A DNA stretch of 64,000 nt from Sipunculus nudus (taxonomy: Eukaryota > Annelida > Sipuncula > Golfingiida > Sipunculidae): assembly GCA_026874595.1 (NCBI GenBank), contig CM049306.1, positions 56,171,519 to 56,235,518 of the forward strand, in the 5' to 3' direction. Each line of letters starts with the position of its first letter. Position 1 is the first letter of the stretch. Positions 1 through 11,500 of this stretch are shown here, piece after piece. The notes beneath the pieces are model-generated. The model did not search any database and had not been told where the DNA came from. It saw only the letters and a list, made by a program, of their open reading frames with translations. A program made the position numbers and the translations under genes.

Positions 1-48
1 CACTTCACTTTTGCATACATATTTCTAAGTCTCATCAAATTGTAATAC

Positions 49-50
<2 letters not shown>

Positions 51-98
<48 letters not shown>

Positions 99-100
99 AA
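51..100. repeat. (AT)n microsatellite
   Basis: Nearly pure AT/TA dinucleotide run just left of the first family-C element. Confidence 0.9.
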
Positions 101-127
101 AATAAATTGATTATCTTCAAGATCATG

Positions 128-2387
128 ACTAGAAAAAAACAATATGTTTCGGAACGACACGAATGCCCCCGCCTGGGGCAAATTAGAAACATTTGTTAAA
201 TTTTGTAAAATTTTTTAAGTTCAGGAGGTGTTGTATGGTAAAAAGTAGGTCAACAGGGGCAAAATGCAAACTTGATCTGTAACGGGTCATTATCAAGCAA
301 CACACCAAAAATCAGGCCAGAATCTGCAGGCATTGTGAAAAAAAGTCCATACATGTGCATTTTTCATAGAAATTTCTGTCTTTCATGAAATTTTCTATGT
401 TCAGGATCTGTCATATGGTCAAAAATAGGTTAACTGGGACAAAACACGAACTCGATCTGTGAGTGGTCATTATGTGCCCACAGACCAAACATTAGGCCAG
501 TATCTGTAAGCATTGCATTGCGAAACTAGAATATTAGCAAAAGCTGATAATCAGTTATCAATTTAAATTGGAGAGGTGTGTACCATGTTTCATAACAATC
601 CACCAAATGCTTCCTGAGAAATAAGCTCCTAAGTATTTTTCTATACTAAGCTCTGTGACCTTGAAAAGTAGGTCAAGATCACCAATCTTTGAACTTGACC
701 AAGATTTTGTAAATATAATGCAATAGCACTGAAGAAATGAAGATCCTGTGTTGAATACCTTTGGAGATATCCTGCACAAAAGGCCAAAATTGAAAAAATC
801 CGATAAAATTTCATTAAAAAATCAGAAATTGCAGGTGGCGCCAGCAAAATTGTGCAGCACGTACAGACCATCAGACCCAATGACCATAGTAAGTTTTGTG
901 AAAATCCACACAATGGTTCCTGAGATATAAGCTTCTGAGTGTTTTTCTATAATCAGCTCTAAAATGTAGAAAAATGGGTCAAGGTCACCCATCTTCGAAC
1001 TTGACCGAGATTTTATCGATATACATCTTCACTGATGAAATAAAATTCCAACGGTGAATCCTTTTAGAGATATCCAGCTCACAAGGTAAAAGTTAACAGA
1101 CGCGGAACAGACGGACTGACGGACACCGGACAGACAGATGGACAGACGGACAGACAGACAGCTTGGGTGACGACAATAGCCCATCAGCCTATGAGCTGAG
1201 GGCTGAAAACCGCAGTACATGTACATTTGTCATGAAAATTAACATTTTTCATGAAATTTTCTATGTTTGGGATCTGTAAAACAATCAAAAGTAGGTCAAC
1301 TGGGACAAAACTTGAACTCGATCTGTAACTGGTCATTTTGCCCACACATATATAAACATCAGGGCGGTATCTGCAGGCATTGCAGAAAAAAAGTCCGTAC
1401 ATATGCATTTGTCATGAAAATTTCTATTTTTCATGAAACTTTCTATGTTCAGGAGCAGTCAAATGGTCAAAAGTAAGTCAACTGGGACAAAACAAGAACT
1501 CAATCTGTAAATGGTCAGTATCTGCCCACACACCACAAATCAGGCCAATATCTGCAGGCACTGCAAAAAAAAGTCTGTACATGTGTATTTATCATGAAAA
1601 TTTTTATTTTTCATGAAATTTTCTAAGTTAAGGAGCCGTAAAACGGTCAAAAATAGGTCAACTGGGACAAAACGCAAACTTGATCTGAAACTGGTCATTA
1701 TCTCCCAACACACCAAAAATCAGGCCAATATCTGTAGGCACTGCGAAAAAAAGTCCGTACATGTGTATTTGTCATAAAAATTTCTATTTTTCATGAAATT
1801 TTCTAAGTTAAGGAGCCGTAAAACGGTCAAAAGTAGGTCAACAGGGACGAAACAGGAACTCGATCTGTAACTGGTCATTATCTGCCCACACACCAAAAAT
1901 CAGGCCAATATCTGTAGGCATTGCGATAAAAAGTCCGTACATGTGTATTTGTCATGAAAATTTCTATTTTTCATGAAATTTTCTAAGTTAAGGAGCCGTA
2001 AAACAGTCAAAAATAGGTCAACCCGGACGAAACGTGAACTTGATCTGTAACTGGTCATTATCTGCCAACACACCAAAAATCAGGCCAATACCTGCAGGCA
2101 TTGCGAAAAAAAGTCCGTACATATGTATTTGTCATGAAAATTTCTGTTTTTCATGAAATTTTCTAAGTTAAGGAGCCGTAAAACGGTCAAAAGTAGGTCA
2201 ACCCGGACGAAACGCAAACTCGATCTGTAACTGGTCATTGTCTGCCCACACACCAAAAATCAGGCCAATATCTGCAGGCATTGCGAAAAAAGTCCGTACA
2301 ACTGTTTCATTTCGGAATGACGGAATGACGGAATGAAGGAAGGACGGACATGGGTAAAACTATATGCCCCGGCCACTTTGCATAAAA
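128..2387 (+). mobile_element. Family C element, copy 1 (180-bp tandem units)
   Basis: Begins ACTAGA, then a left hairpin (TGCCCCCGCCTGGGGCA). An array of about 180-bp units follows; GGAGCCGTAAAAC recurs exactly 180 bases apart near 1632, 1812, 1992 and 2172. It ends with GACGGA-rich sequence and a truncated terminal hairpin (ATGCCCCGGCCACTTTG). No coding capacity. The plan matches non-autonomous Helentron/pearl-type elements. A family-E element interrupts it at 525-1209. Confidence 0.75.
525..1209 (+). mobile_element. Family E element nested in family C
   Basis: Interrupts a family-C unit between GCATTGCGAA and the resumed GTACATGTACATTTGTCATG. It starts ACTAGA and contains CAGGTGGCGCCAGC near 833. 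It has two CTGAGAAATAAGCT/CTGAGATATAAGCT repeats, then a long GACGGACAGACGG tract. It ends in an imperfect hairpin (CCCATCAGC...GCTGAGGG). Confidence 0.6.
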
Positions 2388-3879
2388 AGGATTAAATAAA
2401 TATTTGCACATGAGAAAAATATGGGAATGAAATATAAAAGGTTGTCTTTCAAAATACAAAATTGCAGAACTGCAAATATCAACAATAATGAAAACAGAAG
2501 AATTCCAAACTTAATCAATCTTAATGCACCTAGTGAACATCTCTGCCAGGAATGACACTGATCTACCAAGAAAAATATAATGATGTATTAGGGTATAATT
2601 AATTAAGTGTTTGATCATATGAAGTTTGTACACAGACCCTTGAGATTCTTGATTATCTTATTATTAGAGTATTTGTTACTTATATGTTACAAAAAAGGCC
2701 TACCCTTCCTGTACTACACACTCTCCTATACTGATGCAAGAAAATGCTGCCTGCTAGGATGAATCTTAATTATTGATACTCACAAAGAGGACACCAAGAT
2801 ACTAATTACTGCAGTCGTACAAATATTTAAAAATTCAACTTATATTTAGAAAAATATATACTAATCATGTGTGAAATTACTTTTTACAATATCTATATAT
2901 TTTATATCCACTATACATTATTGTAACAAGACCTACAGGCCTAATGCGAACCTGTGCATAGTTTGGGAGTATGAATGTTTATTTTTAAAATTTAATATTG
3001 ATCCTCTCATGTCTTGCATATCTACCTTAGTCATTATGATTTCAGCCAAATGGATGTTTCGACCCTGCACGTTTCGGACTAGAACATTTTAAAACTAGGA
3101 TGTATCAGTCGCTCAGGATATTTCCAATATGTTCTTTTTGCCAGGGAGGGATATTGGGACAGATGAACAGACGGTTTGGCAGCACAGTTTTGGAGAAGAA
3201 CATTTTAAAATGTTTTTTTTTAGCTTTTTCCCTATAAAATCTAAGAACAAGTTCCTCTTTTAGCCTTGGTATTGAGTCACACCTATTCATGCATGGAGGC
3301 ACAGCTTTCCCCAAGGTCAAGGGTATCTAATGTGCCACATGTAACTGCAGCACTGACTCTTACAGACTGAAACTTACCACTGGCTCTTACAGACTGAAAC
3401 TTGATTTGTTGGCAAATCTGAAATGGTTGGCAGTCTGCCAAAGTTATTTACAGATACAGAGCGTAACTTGACCTATTGTAAAATCTGACACAGTTGGCAG
3501 GTTTTAGACGTCTAGACTATGTGTCTAGACACACCATCTAGATGTCTATACTGTATCTAGACATCAGGCAGAGCCAGGTCAGTTGCCACAGTGATGTCTG
3601 GACTGCACCTGGGTGCACTGATTGACCTCTTGACTTGACATGTTGAAACTTGCCAAGCTGCCAAATCTGTTTTCAAACACTGAAAGCCTTTTTCCATTGG
3701 CTACACTGTTTTTTTTAAAGCTGCATTTTGCCAATCTATTCTTAAAAAACTGACAGAACAATACCATAGAACAATTCTTTTAAAGTTTTAACCAATCAGC
3801 TTAACAGTTTCTTAAAAAAAAAAACAGTGTATAAGCTAGAAGAGTCTAAACTTACATTTTTGCTTGTAAATAACAGATT
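2388..3879. other. Non-coding, probable APPL1 intron sequence
   Basis: AT-rich sequence without a supportable exon. There is a short duplication (CTCTTACAGACTGAAACTT) near 3357-3402 and a cluster of TCTAGA-type palindromes at 3508-3564. The PTB exons of APPL1 were looked for here and not found. Confidence 0.5.
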
Positions 3880-5115
3880 AATGTAGGTGGCGCCACTAAC
3901 ACCTCAATTTCAGATATGACTCATGTGACAAACATTGGCATAAAATTTGGTGATGACAGCTCCAGCTGTTTCTGAGATTTTAAGTTTAGTATGCTTTTTT
4001 TGTACAGATGACTAATTAAAAAACTGTAGGTGGCGCCACTAACACCTCAATTTCAGATATGACTCATGTGACAAACATTGGCATAAAATTTGGTGATGAC
4101 AGCTCCAGCTGTTTCTGAGATTTTAAGTTTAGTATGCTTTTTTTGTACAGATGACTAATTAAAAAACTCCTATAAGGCCAAAATAAAAAAAAGGTATGGT
4201 TCTCAGGCTCTTTTTTTCAGAAATCAATGCGGGCGGGCGCTTTTTTATTTTAAATATTTTGGTATGTTTCGATAAAAATGTCAAATGATAAGGGAAAAGC
4301 ATGAAAATAACAGTTTTATTTTGCTAAATAAGTGAAAGCACTACAAAACAAAGGAAATTGTATGGTTTTATCTTCTTGAAAGAAATGTCGGAGCGGCAGC
4401 AGCTCAGAATTGGAAAGTTTTTATTGAAAATCAAAATAAAAATTTTTGATGCGGGGGTTTAAAATTGATGCGGGCGGTGCCTGAGAACCATACCTTTAAT
4501 TTTTTTTGGCCTAACTCGGCCAAAAATCACCGAACTGGAGCCATTCAAATAAATTTGTGATAGATTGTTCTAGGGATCATTTCTGTGAAATATTGGACAA
4601 TCTGGCTGGAAAATTTTGGAGAAGAAGATTTTTATATCTTTTTTAACTATTCCTGTATAAAACCATTTGACCAAATTTAAATTATCAACATTTAAGGATC
4701 ATTCATGTGTGAAATTAAAGAATCTGATCAAGTGGTTTTTTAGAAGAAGATATTTGTAGCCACTGAGCAGAAAGGGGCTGCTTTAATATTTGACTATATT
4801 CAGCTTCCCAAACTCGGCCAAAATTAAATAAATAAAGTCATTGAACTGAGACCATTTGAACAAACTTAAGAAAGCACTACCCTAGGAGCATTTCTGTGCA
4901 ATATTAAACAATTTGGCCACACGCTTTCAGTGAAGAAGTTTTTTGTAGCCCTCTTTTTGCTTCGGGCACCGCTGACCCCGCTGACCAATGCAGATGGCGC
5001 CACCAATACCTCAATTTCAGATATGACTTACAGCCATGGATGGCTGACAGCCAGCCTTGGACGGCGGATGACAACGGATGACAACACCATCGCATAAGCT
5101 CACAGGTTCGCTAAA
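3880..5115. repeat. Block F: 143-bp tandem units with GGTGGCGCCAC motif
   Basis: Two near-identical 143-bp units start at 3883 and 4026 (GTAGGTGGCGCCACTAAC). A MITE inserts at 4175-4511. Related degenerate sequence continues to about 5115, with GATGGCGCCACC near 4993. It ends in CGGATGACAACGG repeats. Probably another member of the array-bearing element group, with unclear left end. Confidence 0.6.
4175..4511. mobile_element. TA-flanked MITE, copy 1
   Basis: 337-bp element with ~30-bp inverted termini. AGGCCAAAAT...GGTATGGTTCTCAGGC on the left mirrors GCCTGAGAACCATACC...GGCC on the right. TA dinucleotides flank it at 4173-4174 and 4512-4513, the target duplication of Tc1/mariner-type elements. 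No ORF. Confidence 0.85.
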
Positions 5116-5119
5116 AAAT

Positions 5120-5170
5120 ATATTATATAAATAAATATAATATATATATATATTATTAATTATATATAAG
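5120..5170. repeat. AT-rich low-complexity tract
   Basis: TATATAAATAAATATAATATATATATATTATT, about 200 bases past the exon 13 donor. Confidence 0.7.
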
Positions 5171-5375
5171 AAAACCAAAATTTACAAACAGCAATGTGAA
5201 GTATTTTAAGTTATATAGTTATATAGAATACTATAATAATAAGCCTTAAAATTGTACAACAATCTTAATAAAATAGAGATATATAAACAGCTCGATTGCA
5301 TAATAAATGATTTATAACAGAATTCTCAGAGGTGATATAATGGTGAAGTGGTGCATGTTTAAGTATAAGCCCTAC

Positions 5376-5519
5376 TTGGGTGGTCCCTCTTTGCTGTTTG
5401 CCTTAAAGTCCACCGGGTCATCACTGGGCGATATCATATCAAATTGTATGGGCGCATCAGGAATGAACATATCGCTTGGTGAGAGGGGTTGTTGGGAAGA
5501 GGCTTTGTTGTCCGACTCT
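5376..5519 (-). CDS. APPL1: APPL1-like exon 13 (linker with conserved PIQFD motif)
   Basis: Encodes ESDNKASSQQPLSPSDM, then FIPDAPIQFDMISPSDD and a Lys-rich end. PDAPIQFDMISP matches PDTPIQFDIISP of APPL1. The acceptor is TTTGTAG and the inferred donor, AA|GTAGGG, is weak. Reading through the donor gives a stop at once (AAG TAG). I prefer splicing because APPL proteins continue into a PTB domain. Confidence 0.85.
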
Positions 5520-8500
5520 CTACAAACATAAAAAGCATGGCATCATGCAAACAAGCAAACACCAAACTAGCTCACTTTTATACAGTTTCTTTGTCTGCTT
5601 GAACAGCTTTTATTACTAAGCATTCCACACTAGAGTATATATTTATATATATGTGTGTGTGGGAATATGAAATAAAAGGGAATTTCAATCTTAATCATCT
5701 TATTTATTACTTTGAAAGTAATAAATCTAAAAGTGAAAAATGCCTGTTTTAGGAAATTTTAATTAAAATATGGTAAATATATAGATTAAGTGCCATCATT
5801 TTGCTTTTTACTGTATATCAAAATACACTGTAGTTGGCTTCATATTTGAGAGGTAAGGATTCACGATTTCCATGTTTTCAGTATTTGGCTAGTTTTAAAT
5901 TTCTGCGATCTTACCATGCAGTAAACTACACATAGTGAATCCTTCATTGTTTATATGAAAATATTTTTTCATGCCTATTAATCATATTTAACATATGGAT
6001 AATATAAAAGATATCTGTTAATATAAATAATGTCAGTAACTTTTGCCTTGCGACACTATTGGCATTAATTATGTAAACGAGGCATCAATGAGGCCCCACT
6101 TTAAATCAATGTTTACCTGTGAATTTTGAGTGTCTTATTAACAAAGGTTATATTTTCACAAATATCGTGAATTTTAAACTCTCATTAACAAAAAGCCAAC
6201 CACAGTAGCATTGTGGGTAATAAGCGTTTTTGTCTAAATGTGCTCCAAAACAGTGTTCAAATGTTGTATTCATGACATCATTAAGGTAATAAAAAACATA
6301 CTGTTAATAAATGTCAACTTTCACAAAATATATACATATATCTGTGTTTGTCATTTTATATTGTAAAGATGATGTATACAGTTTTACTTTGAATTTCATA
6401 TTTCAAATTTGCAGAAACAACTGAAGCTGGTGTGAGAGTAACATTTTATGATACATATTTATGGAAGTCCTTGGTGAAGTTAACATTGTGCAGATTAACA
6501 TCCAGTGTTGTGTGGGGTGTACAGTCCATCTAGATCCATGATAAACAGACAAAGAAACAGCACAAAAGCTTTCATGTTTGCAAAAATAAAATATTGTTAT
6601 GAACACCATGCAGCGTGGCACCAACATGATCACAGCACTCAATGTTACTGAAAACAAATCAACGAATATAATACCAAACCAGCAATGAATAATTCTACCA
6701 TCAAGCATCATGCACTCTCTGGCTGCCACTCCAGGTCTGCTAGAGTTCTGGCTGTACAGCAAACATATACGTCTGTGTGTGTGCTTGTAATTACAGCCCT
6801 TCATGGACCTGTAATTTAAGCCCACCCCCAAGCAGCACAACCAGACTTAACCCTGCAGTATCCATTGTGTGCTGCCCTGAGAAAAAACATTCCATTCCAC
6901 ATACTGCTTGCATTGAGAGCATTTGCTGTAGACTGCCACCAGTGGTGAAGTGTATTACTGGCACCAAGCCAAGCATTTAAACTTCATTAACACCCAAGAA
7001 TACCTCACTTACATTGGTCGAAACCAATGGTTGACTAACCTTGGCCCTGTGCCAGCACCTGGTGGCAGTCTTTGGCTCCCCATGAAAGCAGTGACTGAAT
7101 GAAATGGCTAAGTGGACGGATTGTGATAAGACTACTGTGTAAGGAGTGTATGACGACAACAAAGTACTGACAGCCTGCTCAGCATTTCAAAGATGTGCCC
7201 TTTTATCTTCAATGATGTTTTAATTGAGTGCACAGCACAAAATTCAATAATTTTAAAGAATAAAAGACTTTCAAGACTTCATTTTTATTTTGGAATTTCA
7301 TGATTTTTCCAAATATGCTGGGACCCATGGAAACCCTTGCCAGATTAAAGGATATCTGTTTTTATATGTTGACAGGAGTAATTCAGTTGCCAAAGTGCTG
7401 AAGTGTTTGCCACGACTACCATTGACTGTTGATACCTACCTGACACCAGAATCTCCAGCTTTTGACCCTGGCCCATCTGAATCATGACCCCCATTTTTAG
7501 TTTTGGAATTCTGACTTGGAGACCGCTCCTAAAATTACAGCATTATGTCAAACAAATTACATGAGTTACAACACAATTACCAAAATAAATACAGGAATGG
7601 ATATGAATGGATCTTCAATAAATATGCACAGATTTTGCTGAAAATTGAACTCAGGTGAGATAATTTACTGGTAATAATAAAAGTAAGTTTAATAAAAATC
7701 CATAAATGTTCCTACTAAGTACTTGTTGCGATACCTCAACAATGACTGGTGACCTCTGAACTCTGTCATTAAATATGTACAGATTTTACTGAAAGTCAAA
7801 CTTGGGTGAGATACTTAAATATTTATAGGGAGTTCCATGTATATCCATTTAATTCCTGATAAATTATCATTTTTATCATAAAGTTTAACAAAGGGAAAAA
7901 CACACAGATGGACCGAGCAAACATAATATGATCTAAGATGCCCCAATCAAAATTCATGTCACTTGTATAAACACTGGCATGTTACAGACAATAATGCTGA
8001 TCAAACTATGTATTTTGGATCCTGTCCCTCGAGATACCATAATGTTAGTAAAACCTTCAACTTGGGGACTTAAATGTTCATAGCTGTAGCATTCAAGCAT
8101 ATTACACAGGCACCATCAGCAGTCCGGTGTGCTTGATACATGAATGAAGTGGTCATGTGACACTGACCCCTGAGTCATTGTCAAGCAGGAGAAGGTCTAC
8201 TGACCTTGACTTTGAGGACTAAGGTCAAGGGCACTTTTTTTTTTTTTACTAGTTTGAGAATTTGGTGGAACATTTCATGTATCAAATTTAAAGAAAGAAT
8301 ATGCTGATGGTTATTGCATTCACAAGAAATCCTTGAAGAATCCTAAGCTATTGTTCAGATGATCTGGCCTTGAAGATCCACGCCAAGGTGACCAGTTTCT
8401 TTTACTCTGAGAACTTGGTTGAAACAAATTGTTTATAATATGTGAGGACAAAAATAAGCAATACTTTTTTTATTTTGACTTATTTGACCTTGAAGATGAA

Positions 8501-11500
8501 ATTCAACATCCAAGATATTGGTAGAAACAATTTATATTTCAAATTACGTGAAAAAAAGTATGGAGTGGTTCAAAATTTATAGCATTCACAAGAAATCACA
8601 GAGATGGAAAATAAAGACAGACCACATAGTAAATACTATATGTCTCATCTCCTGGGAGGGGAGACACAATGAGCACGGAACATCTATATGTAAGGCCAAA
8701 ATAAAAAAAAGGTATGGTTCTCAGGCACTTTTTTTCAGAAATCAATGCGGGCGGGCGCTTTTTTATTTTAAATTTTTTTGGTATGTTTTGACAAAAATGT
8801 CAAATGATAAGGGAAAAGCATGAAAATAACTGTTTTATTTTGCTAAATAAGTAAAAGCACTACAAAACCAAAGAAATTGTATGGTTTATCTTCTTGAAAG
8901 AAATGTCAGAGCTGCAGCAGCTCAAAATTGGAAAGTTTTTTTTGAAAATCAAAATAAAAATTTTTGATGCGGGGGTTTTAAAATTGATGCGGGCGGTGCC
9001 TGAGAACCATACCTTTAATTTTTTTTGGCCTAAAAGTAATGAAATGTTGATGTAATGAATGCTCACCTTTCTCCTGTTCCTGGTGTAACTGCTGTCTTTA
9101 GCAATATTATTTATAGTAGCAATCCACTGTAAACATCAGAAAGACACATCCTAAGTAAAAACATTATCAACTTCAGGCATGGATACAATTGTTGGAGAAC
9201 AACCCCCACTTCCCCAACTCCATCCCCAACTACCATTTTTTTCACCAAACATTAAATATTTGAAATTGCTAAGAATGACCAAAAAGACTATTTATCAATA
9301 TTTATAGTGCAATTTATCTAATTATATACTGTCATCTTACAAGATAATGGTTGGGTATCACTGATGATCAAAAATGAAGATATTTTGGTTTGATTCAAGC
9401 ACAGAGATTTCAAATACTCTCAGCTGGCATAATTAGTTTTATTATATTGTACTCCTTTTATTTAAATCCTAAATCACTGAACAGTAACTATTTTTTCTTA
9501 ATCTGATTTTTGAACTACTTTACTGTATATTTGATCTGTGTAAATCAGGCACAGATATAGGTATAAATATATCCGATACAAAAAGATTAAAAAACCTTAA
9601 AACATTAGCATGTGACAAAAAATCTCAAAAATAATGTGTATCTCAAAACCAATATATAACATCATTTCAATTTGCCTTTAATTTCACCAAAAACACTTCA
9701 TGAATATTCATGGCATTGCAGAGCCAAATGTATGTAACTAAATAACTTAATCAGATAAGCAACTGCTGGTACCTCTAATTAAAAGTGAAAGACAAAATAA
9801 TACTGTTTGTTACTAACAAGGGACCCAAGGGTCATGTCGCTCAGCTGTGTTTTGGGAAATTTTAGCAAATGCAAAACATACTTACTTCTTTTTGTTTTTC
9901 ATATATATTAGCATTTGATAGGCGAAGAGGAAATGGCCCTGCTAGAATGAAACCCTGTCAGTTATAGAATGAAAATGAGCAAAAGTATAATTACAAACAT
10001 TAATTTATTAACTGAAATAAAATGCTGTAAAAAATCTAAATAAGTAAAAACAAAATTTAAACATGTTGAAACAGGCCAATAAGGTATAATTTCCACTGTG
10101 TAATAAATGAAAATTGTGGCCTGAAACCATTTAATGATGCAATAAGGAAAAAAAGTGTTATATGAAAGGATAAATTTCATAAATTTTTATTTGTTAAATA
10201 TATGGCCATATGAGCTAAAAAGTAATCCCATCAAGTGTTATTCATATCAAGGCCCAGCCAACTTTAAGACATATGAATGAAATGCTACAAGGTATTTATA
10301 TCTTATTAAATCTTAAAACATGTCAATGAGCACAATGATCCTAATATTTTATCACATTTGAATATTAGGATCCAAATCCTGAAAATTTTGTTATTTAAAA
10401 AAATTCAAAATTGTGCAAGTCTCAACAAAAAAGGGAATTTAACATTGAAATTATAAGATTTGTCTTGTTTATTAGTCCTGTGTATCAAAGGGGTGGTTGG
10501 GGGGAAGAGTTTCTGTGGTTACTGATGGTTGCTGAAAATAAAGTGAAACTAGAATACGGGTAGTCGACAAGCGACTACGTGTATCCGCCAAAATCAGAGA
10601 AGGACGGGTGAAGTAAGGCATTGATTGAGTGGCAAGGGGATATAGAGTTACGTGTTAAATATTAGAATGGATCTCTGCCACATAAACATGATTGTAGGTG
10701 GCGCCACCTGTTATTTGAACGAGAAACTATCCAAGGGCTACATTTGTGTAAAATTTTTTTCCTGATTGGTCAAACGGTTCCCGAGATATGAGCTTGGATG
10801 TCTGCAGCATAAACTTGAATGTAGGTGGCGCCACCTGTCATAAAATCAAGAAAGCTATCTAGGATGTATACACATGCCGAATTTTAGGTGAATTAGTCAA
10901 ACCACTGCAGAGATATGAGTGATTTTAACCCAAGGCAGATTAACAAATGGACACTGTGCAAACAAGGTTGCAGGTGGCGCCACCTTTTGTTGTGTATGTT
11001 ATAAAGCTATCCCAGGGCTACATTTGTGTAAAAAATTTTTCCGGATCGGTCAAACGGTTCCTGAGATATATGGATTTATGTGTGGAATGTTAACGTGAAT
11101 GTAGGTGGCGCCACCTGTCATTAAATCAAGAAAGCTATCTAGGATGTATATGCATGCTGATTTTTAAGTGAATTAGTCAAACCACTGCAGAGATATGAGT
11201 GATTTTAACCCCAGGCAGATGAACAAATGGACACTGTGCAAACATGGTTGCAGGTGGCGCCACCTTTTGTTGTGTATGTAATAAAGCTATCCCAGGGCTA
11301 CATTTGTGTAAAAATTTTTTCCGGATCGGTCAAACGGTTCCCTAGATATATGGGATTATGTGTGGAGCGTTAACGTGAATGTAGGTGGCGCCACCTGTCA
11401 CAAAATCGAGAAAGCTATCTAGGTTGTATATGCATGCCGAATTTTAGGTGAATTAGTCAAACCACTGCAGAGATATGAGTGATATAACCCCAGGCAGATG

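Noticed and set aside
2490-2570. Possible APPL1 PTB exon (minus strand, SVSFLAEMF)
   Set aside because: Only a few residues resemble a PTB strand, stops follow, and no donor/acceptor pair fits phase 2 from exon 13.
6403-6840. 145-residue ORF on the minus strand in APPL1 intron 12
   Set aside because: Longest in the region but with no recognisable motif or splice support and overlapping ORFs on both strands. Chance length is possible, so it is not called a gene.
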